Source: Camelus bactrianus
Taxonomy: Eukaryota > Chordata > Mammalia > Artiodactyla > Camelidae
Direction of reading: 5' to 3'
Length of the DNA stretch: 64,000 nucleotides
Assembly (NCBI RefSeq): GCF_048773025.1
Contig: NC_133558.1
Coordinates: 32,728,501-32,792,500 of the forward strand
Within the stretch, counting starts at the first letter, position 1. Each line of letters starts with the position of its first letter. Below the pieces are notes generated by a model that saw only the letters and a list, made by a program, of their open reading frames with translations, did no database searches and was not told the DNA's origin. Positions 58,827 through 64,000 of this stretch are shown here, piece after piece. The position numbers and the translations under genes were made by a program.

Positions 58827-61049
58827 GATGGGGACTATAGGACAGGTTAGAAAAAAATTATTATAATAACAATTTAAGAGGCTATAGAGGATTTATGTGA
58901 TATACTGCTTAAAACAGTATCCAAATAAGATTGAATATGATCTCTGACTCCAGAAAGACTATCTGTGTTATGTGATAAGGAAGTTGGAAGGGGCTGATGA
59001 TTTCAAAGTAGATATGCTATGGCGCAAAGTTAAATTTGTTTCTCAATTTTCTTGCTCAGTCTGTCTCTGTGTGGATAGTAGAATCAGAGATTCAGTAAAG
59101 GAATACCCAACTCAGAGTTAAGTCTACTAAACCATTTCATAATTTGCTTTTAAACCCTGACTTTTCCTGGGAGCTGTTTAATTAGTACCAACAGGGTATA
59201 GTACTCATTGCACATTCGAAAAAAAATGCATTACTTTAAAAATCATAAAAACTATTTTGCTTGCATTATTTGTTTTTATTCAATTAAAAATAGCTTAAGA
59301 ACCAGCAGTAGAGCACAGAAAAGAAATCAATTTTTTTTGAATTCAGGATATGATTATCTTCATGACATTAATTTTTCTACTGATTGGATAAGAATAATTT
59401 CTAGTTACTGAAAATTCTGTGTAGAAATAAATGAAATAAAGGGCAGTTTGTGTAGGTCGGTCTAAAGACCTGGACAAGTAATTGCCTGATTTGTTTCTTT
59501 ACTTTAGGGCGTGTGTGGTCTGAGTCTGATTCTTGTCCCACTTGTTGTGGATGCCCTTCAGCATGGAAGCCTTGTCACTTTTTGGACCACAATCATTAAT
59601 TATTGACTGTGCATAACAGTTTGTCCTATTTTTGCAAAAAATATAAAATTTTGTGAATCCTTCTAACTTTTCTCATGTGCTAGTGAGTCTGGAGGGATTT
59701 CACAGGTGTTTTGGGTCTATCCAAGTTTGATATGTCCTCTCCAAATGACTACTGGTGTTAACTTTTGTAGATTATTTTGTTTCTGTTGGGATAGAGATAA
59801 GGAGAATACACACACCTGTAATTGTAAGGAAGTTGCATTTCTGAGGCATAAATGTTGGGTCAAACTATGAAATTGACATTACACCATTTAGTTCTAGTTC
59901 CAGCCTTGGGTATATAAAGTAAATCACACAAAAAAGAAAGAAAGGAGGTATAAATTGCATTTCCTTGTTTAGCATAACTGCATTTTCAGATTTGGGTAAT
60001 ATTGTGGTTCTGCAAAGTCATGTTGCAAGTACTTAAACAGAGTGGTTGACTCAGGAAGGAAAAGCGTTCTTTAGTTAGTTCCACTTGAATTCTACTGCTG
60101 AAATATAGACATTCTCCCTATCTAAGAAATGGGATGAAATCACACCAGCAATAATGACTTTACACGTACGTAGTCCAGTCATTATAGTTAGAGGATATGT
60201 ATGTATGAAGGGCTTGGAATTCAAGCTAAGAAGCAATTGCTTATATTATTATAAGTTACTGCAAGGATAGCTCCCAAAACACCACTGGGTGCCTCCAAGG
60301 TACTCACAACTCAGAGCCATATCATTCATGTTCGCTAGATATTTTCACGTTCTTTCCACCGACCTCTTTGCTCTGTCTTGGCAGTATCCCAGAATATCTG
60401 ATGACGTTTGAGTCACTTCCTCAATTTGACCTCTCTCCCCGAGTGGGATAAGTGTGGATTTTGTTCGGAATATTTTATGCAAAACACGAGTTCTAGATTA
60501 CATTCCTTTAAGCTATTTCTGTCTTGTTGGCAAGATCTGCTGCCAAGTCTTACTTTGAGATTTGAAATTCTCAGCCCTCTTAAAGCTCTAACCATGCCTG
60601 TATCAGCACCAGTGTTCCTTCCTGCCCAGGGACCTCAATCACAGCATTCTCAGGATCACGGGAGGCTATTCTTAGGGGACTTTTTCTGCCTTGGCCATTT
60701 GAGCACTCTTCCAAAAAAAAAAAAAATTAAGTAGCAATAGTGTATGTCAATTTTTAGGAAATTATTCTAATTTATCTGGAGAACTTCGCCATCTCTTCTA
60801 AGAAGACCTACACTTTTTCTCCAATTATCAGTTTTAGGCCAGTTCTACTAAGAGTGCTTTCTCTATTCGTTTGCTTTGTTAAAAGCATAATTTGAGGAAA
60901 GAATACAATGTTTTCTTATATAAGTCCCATATATTTGTTAAAAAATACATTGTTTCTGTAAATACTTCATCTTTCCAAGGGAACTCTGACCTTGTGAAAA
61001 TGTTCTTAACCCTGAGGGGTAGAACAGAGAAAGTATTCTACTATTAATG
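58827..61049. other. Intergenic
   Basis: No gene or repeat recognised with confidence; the longest open frame (108 codons at 60408-60734) has no recognisable similarity. Confidence 0.4.
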
Positions 61050-61230
61050 GTATAAGTGCTTACATATTTAGAACTTTCTGCCAAACACTGTGGTGAGTGC
61101 CTTAGAAATATTGTCTCTTATGGTCTTCACACACACACACACACACACAGCATAGTATCATTTCCATTTTGTAAACAAGAAATTAAGGGTGCATACATCT
61201 ACCCTCTGATAAAATCTGTAGACTCTATAT
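61050..61230 (+). mobile_element. L2/MIR-like relic with (CA)n at 61129-61150
   Basis: 'ttctgccaaacactgtggtg', 'catttccattttgtaaacaa' match the L2/MIR tail, interrupted by a CA microsatellite. Confidence 0.5.
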
Positions 61231-62566
61231 TATTTATTTTCAACTTCTTGTGACTTTCCATAATGAGTTTTCATTGGTTATATATGGAGTCAGCTTTCTG
61301 TTTTTCTCTAGTCATTGATCATACTGTATGCTAGTCAGCTTGCTTTCTTTTCTGTAGTATACACTATGTGAAGTGGAATATTCAGTTTCTTTTGAAAGAA
61401 ACTTCCTGATTGTGAGAATGAAGTTCCTGTTCTGTGGCACCGGGGACATTGTTACATTTCTGCTCTCCTTGTGCAACTTGCATTTTACCATTAGTTTAGA
61501 ATATCACGTGAGCTATATTTTCAATTTGTAAAATACAACATCATCAAAAAACCCTTCTATGTACTAAATACTGTGCTAAGCCCTGGAGTAGAGCCTTTGA
61601 GTAAGATGGGGTCTCTGATCTTTAATGAGGAAGAGATGGATACATAAACAAACAAACAAAGTCCCAATAATCTTAAAGAGTCAAGCAAGAAATTTGCATA
61701 AAGAACAGGGAACTAAAAGCCGCAAAGGTGCGGTTCCTTTGTCTGGATGTGTGGATTGGGCAAGGGAAAGTTAAAGTAAGTCTTCTTCCAGGGGTAATAT
61801 TTGAGCCTATCCAGTTAAGTCCATTTTTTTCTCAACTGTAGATGATTTTTCCTAAGTGAAAGGAGGGTCAACGCACCAATTTAAACTACATAAGAGAGCA
61901 CACAATGAAAATGAAGCCTCTTTCTACTTTATTTTTACTGTCTGCATGAGCAACCGAATCACAGCTTAAACAACCAGCAAAAACACACAAGCGAACCAAA
62001 ACAAACCAAGCTTTAGAATGTACACGTGTCTTCTGAACGATCAGTTTTTTCCTACAGGCATGAACTTTGGACCCACCTTCTTTTTATCTAAATAACTCTG
62101 GTAAGGCAAAGAGTAACTGAATATATTTCACTATATTTTATTCTATTTGTACTTCTTTAAGTTCTCAGACACTGTAGTTTGGGGGAAATTTGCTTTCATA
62201 TATACAAAGTAAGAGTCAAATTGCTAACAAATTTGTATCGGAGAGCCAAAGTTCTGATGTTTTTTCCGTTTTTCAGCTTAGACCCCTATGTTAGGTGTTT
62301 ATTAGCTTTTGGCCATTTCCCTCTATTTGTCAAGAGACCTAGGTGAAAATTTCAAACAGTAGTTTCAAGTATACCATTTAGGGTTTCAGAGCCGTAACAT
62401 TTGGGAACTGGTAGGAACCGCAGATAACATAAGGATAATATATCACTTTTCAGATACAGACGCTCAGAGACGTGAAATGGTTTGCCTCAGTTAAAACATC
62501 AAGATATTGTCACGACTTGTCAGTAGAACTAACTTCTGTTTCCTCTTAAAGGGATCTTTATTCTGT
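61231..62566. other. Intergenic
   Basis: 61555-61650 ('actgtgctaagccctggagt') is another L2-like patch; the rest is unrecognised. Confidence 0.4.
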
Positions 62567-62745
62567 ACCAGTGGTTCTCAGAAAAGTTGAAACAGAAACA
62601 CTGGAGAGTTCTTAAAAGATTGCTGGGTTCAACCCCGGGTTTGTGATTCAGCAGGTCTGGTGCATGGCTCAGCAAACTGCATTTCTAACAAGTTCCTGGG
62701 TGTTGCTGCTGCTGGCCTGGGAGGAACACGTTGAGAACTTTGTTT
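62567..62745 (+). mobile_element. MER5-type hAT DNA transposon
   Basis: Starts 'taccagtggttctcagaaaa' and ends 'cacgttgagaactttg', the MER5A/B terminal repeats; core 'cagcaaactgcatttctaac'. Confidence 0.85.
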
Positions 62746-64000
62746 TACAGCCTGCGTCTTGAGGCTTTTAGTCTGTTTGGTGTAAGTATTCTTAATCCGA
62801 AGATTCTGAGAATTTATAACTAGGCATTTCTCACTGGGCAAATCTATGCTGCCTTCTTCTCCCTAGTAAGACATAATCATCTCTCTTCTGTGCACCTACA
62901 GTCTTCATTTGCTCATGGCTTGTTCTACGACCTGAAGATTTTCTGAGCAATTACTTGTTTATCTAATTTAAAGCCAGTTAATGTATGCAAGCTTCTTAAA
63001 ATACGGAATACTAAAATACTTTTCATCCTATCACCTTCATTTTATTGATCAAAATTTTTCTCCATCACCGTCCATGCTTGCTTATTCATCTCTGTCTGAC
63101 CAGTCAACAAAGTCTGCAAATTTTTCTGTCTCCTAGATTATTTCTGATCTCCTCCTGACCTCTTCCCATTGTCTCCATCTTCCCTTCCTGACCCCCTTCA
63201 GTCCCTGAGTTCATGGGGCCGGCCACAAGTATAGTCCATTCACCTGCAATGATTATACTTTTTTCTTTTCTCTTGTTTCACAGACTCAAACTGACAAAAA
63301 TCATGCTTCTTCCAAAGACATCAGAGTGCCTAAATAATTCCAAGTTTTTCTGAATATATAAGAAAACCCATATTAAATGCTTCAAGCAAATGTAACTGCT
63401 TCCTTTAAAAAACAGCTTTTAATCTTTTTAGGTCATTTTTGCTTTCCTAAAAATGTAATTTTCTATTTGACCACTATAAATAACATTTAACTTATGCCCG
63501 TTGCTTTCCAAAAGAATTATGTATGTTTTCAGAGGAAAAAACACCTCTAACAATTACAGAATTTAGGATTTTTGACAGAAATAATCTCCATCAACTACCT
63601 GTTCTGCTCACCTCTGGACAATGTTAGGATCCTCAGAGAGAATGAAGAATGATCACGATACAGGACGGTGGCCCATCTTGGGGAGACTGAAGGGCAGCAC
63701 GTTCTCTTTAAGCTCTCTTATCTTCCTTTTGTGGTGAAGATAGCCAGGAACCACGGGAACACATTTTAATGTAAGAGTGGAGCCTTTATGAAAGTTAAAA
63801 TTGATTTGTGTGTGTGCGTGTGTGTGTGTGTGCATTGAAATACCTACGCATTCATAGGCCATATTTGGGTAGAGATTTGTTTCCAAACAAGATTTGTGTT
63901 CAGATGGTGGAGGTTGCAGCTTCTGAAACATTTTATGAGCTTTAATTCTTCAGAGTCTTCAGGGGGGCTTCTATATGATTCTGAAAAGCTAGAGAAAACT
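62746..64000. other. Intergenic, right end
   Basis: Contains (TG)n at 63808-63832. No gene; PGK2, expected next in the known human order, is not reached. Confidence 0.45.

Noticed and set aside
48000-64000. PGK2 or CRISP1, expected next in the known gene order
   Set aside because: No PGK-length open frame and no further CRISP exon motifs (CGENL, GHYTQ, YVCQYC) seen to the right of 33501.

Overview
This window is nuclear DNA from a placental mammal, almost certainly a camelid (camel, llama or alpaca). The evidence is seven copies of a tRNA-derived SINE with A/B-box-like sequence and a 'cccagtacctccatta' tail, the Vic-1 type known from camelids, together with mammalian L1, L2, MIR, hAT and MaLR repeats and split genes with GT-AG introns. 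No bacterial or phage features and no CRISPR array are present. Identifications are by eye and from memory; no database search was possible.

Two host genes are present, both on the minus strand: tandem paralogues of the cysteine-rich secretory protein (CRISP) family. The left one (1-11789, 5' part only; its last exons lie outside the window) is CRISP2/TPX1, an acrosome and sperm-tail protein. The right one (22576-33501) is a complete seven-coding-exon CRISP3-like gene encoding 245 residues with 16 cysteines. Each reading frame is continuous through matching splice sites and phases. Each gene also has a matching short 5'-UTR exon upstream (13590-13626 and 40917-40954). The order agrees with the known human 6p12 order CRISP2-CRISP3-PGK2-CRISP1; PGK2 and CRISP1 are not in the window.

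Layout: 1-13.7 kb CRISP2 gene body; 15.36-15.78 kb CpG-rich candidate CRISP2 promoter; 15.8-22.5 kb intergenic repeats including a 278-bp polypyrimidine microsatellite; 22.5-41 kb CRISP3 gene body, in which introns still align with CRISP2; 42.7-45.1 kb a fossil ERV with two LTRs; 46.8-48.2 kb a candidate upstream exon and promoter of CRISP3; 48.2-64 kb intergenic DNA with L1, L2, MIR and hAT pieces and two fossil solo LTRs in inverted orientation.

The most informative structure is the duplicon itself. An hAT-type transposon fossil lies in the same intron of both genes, so it predates the duplication. A MaLR LTR then landed inside the CRISP2 copy, and a camelid SINE landed beside the CRISP3 copy with a recognisable empty site in CRISP2. 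I see no undescribed biological system; the best leads are the unannotated 5' exons and promoters and the nested-repeat chronology.
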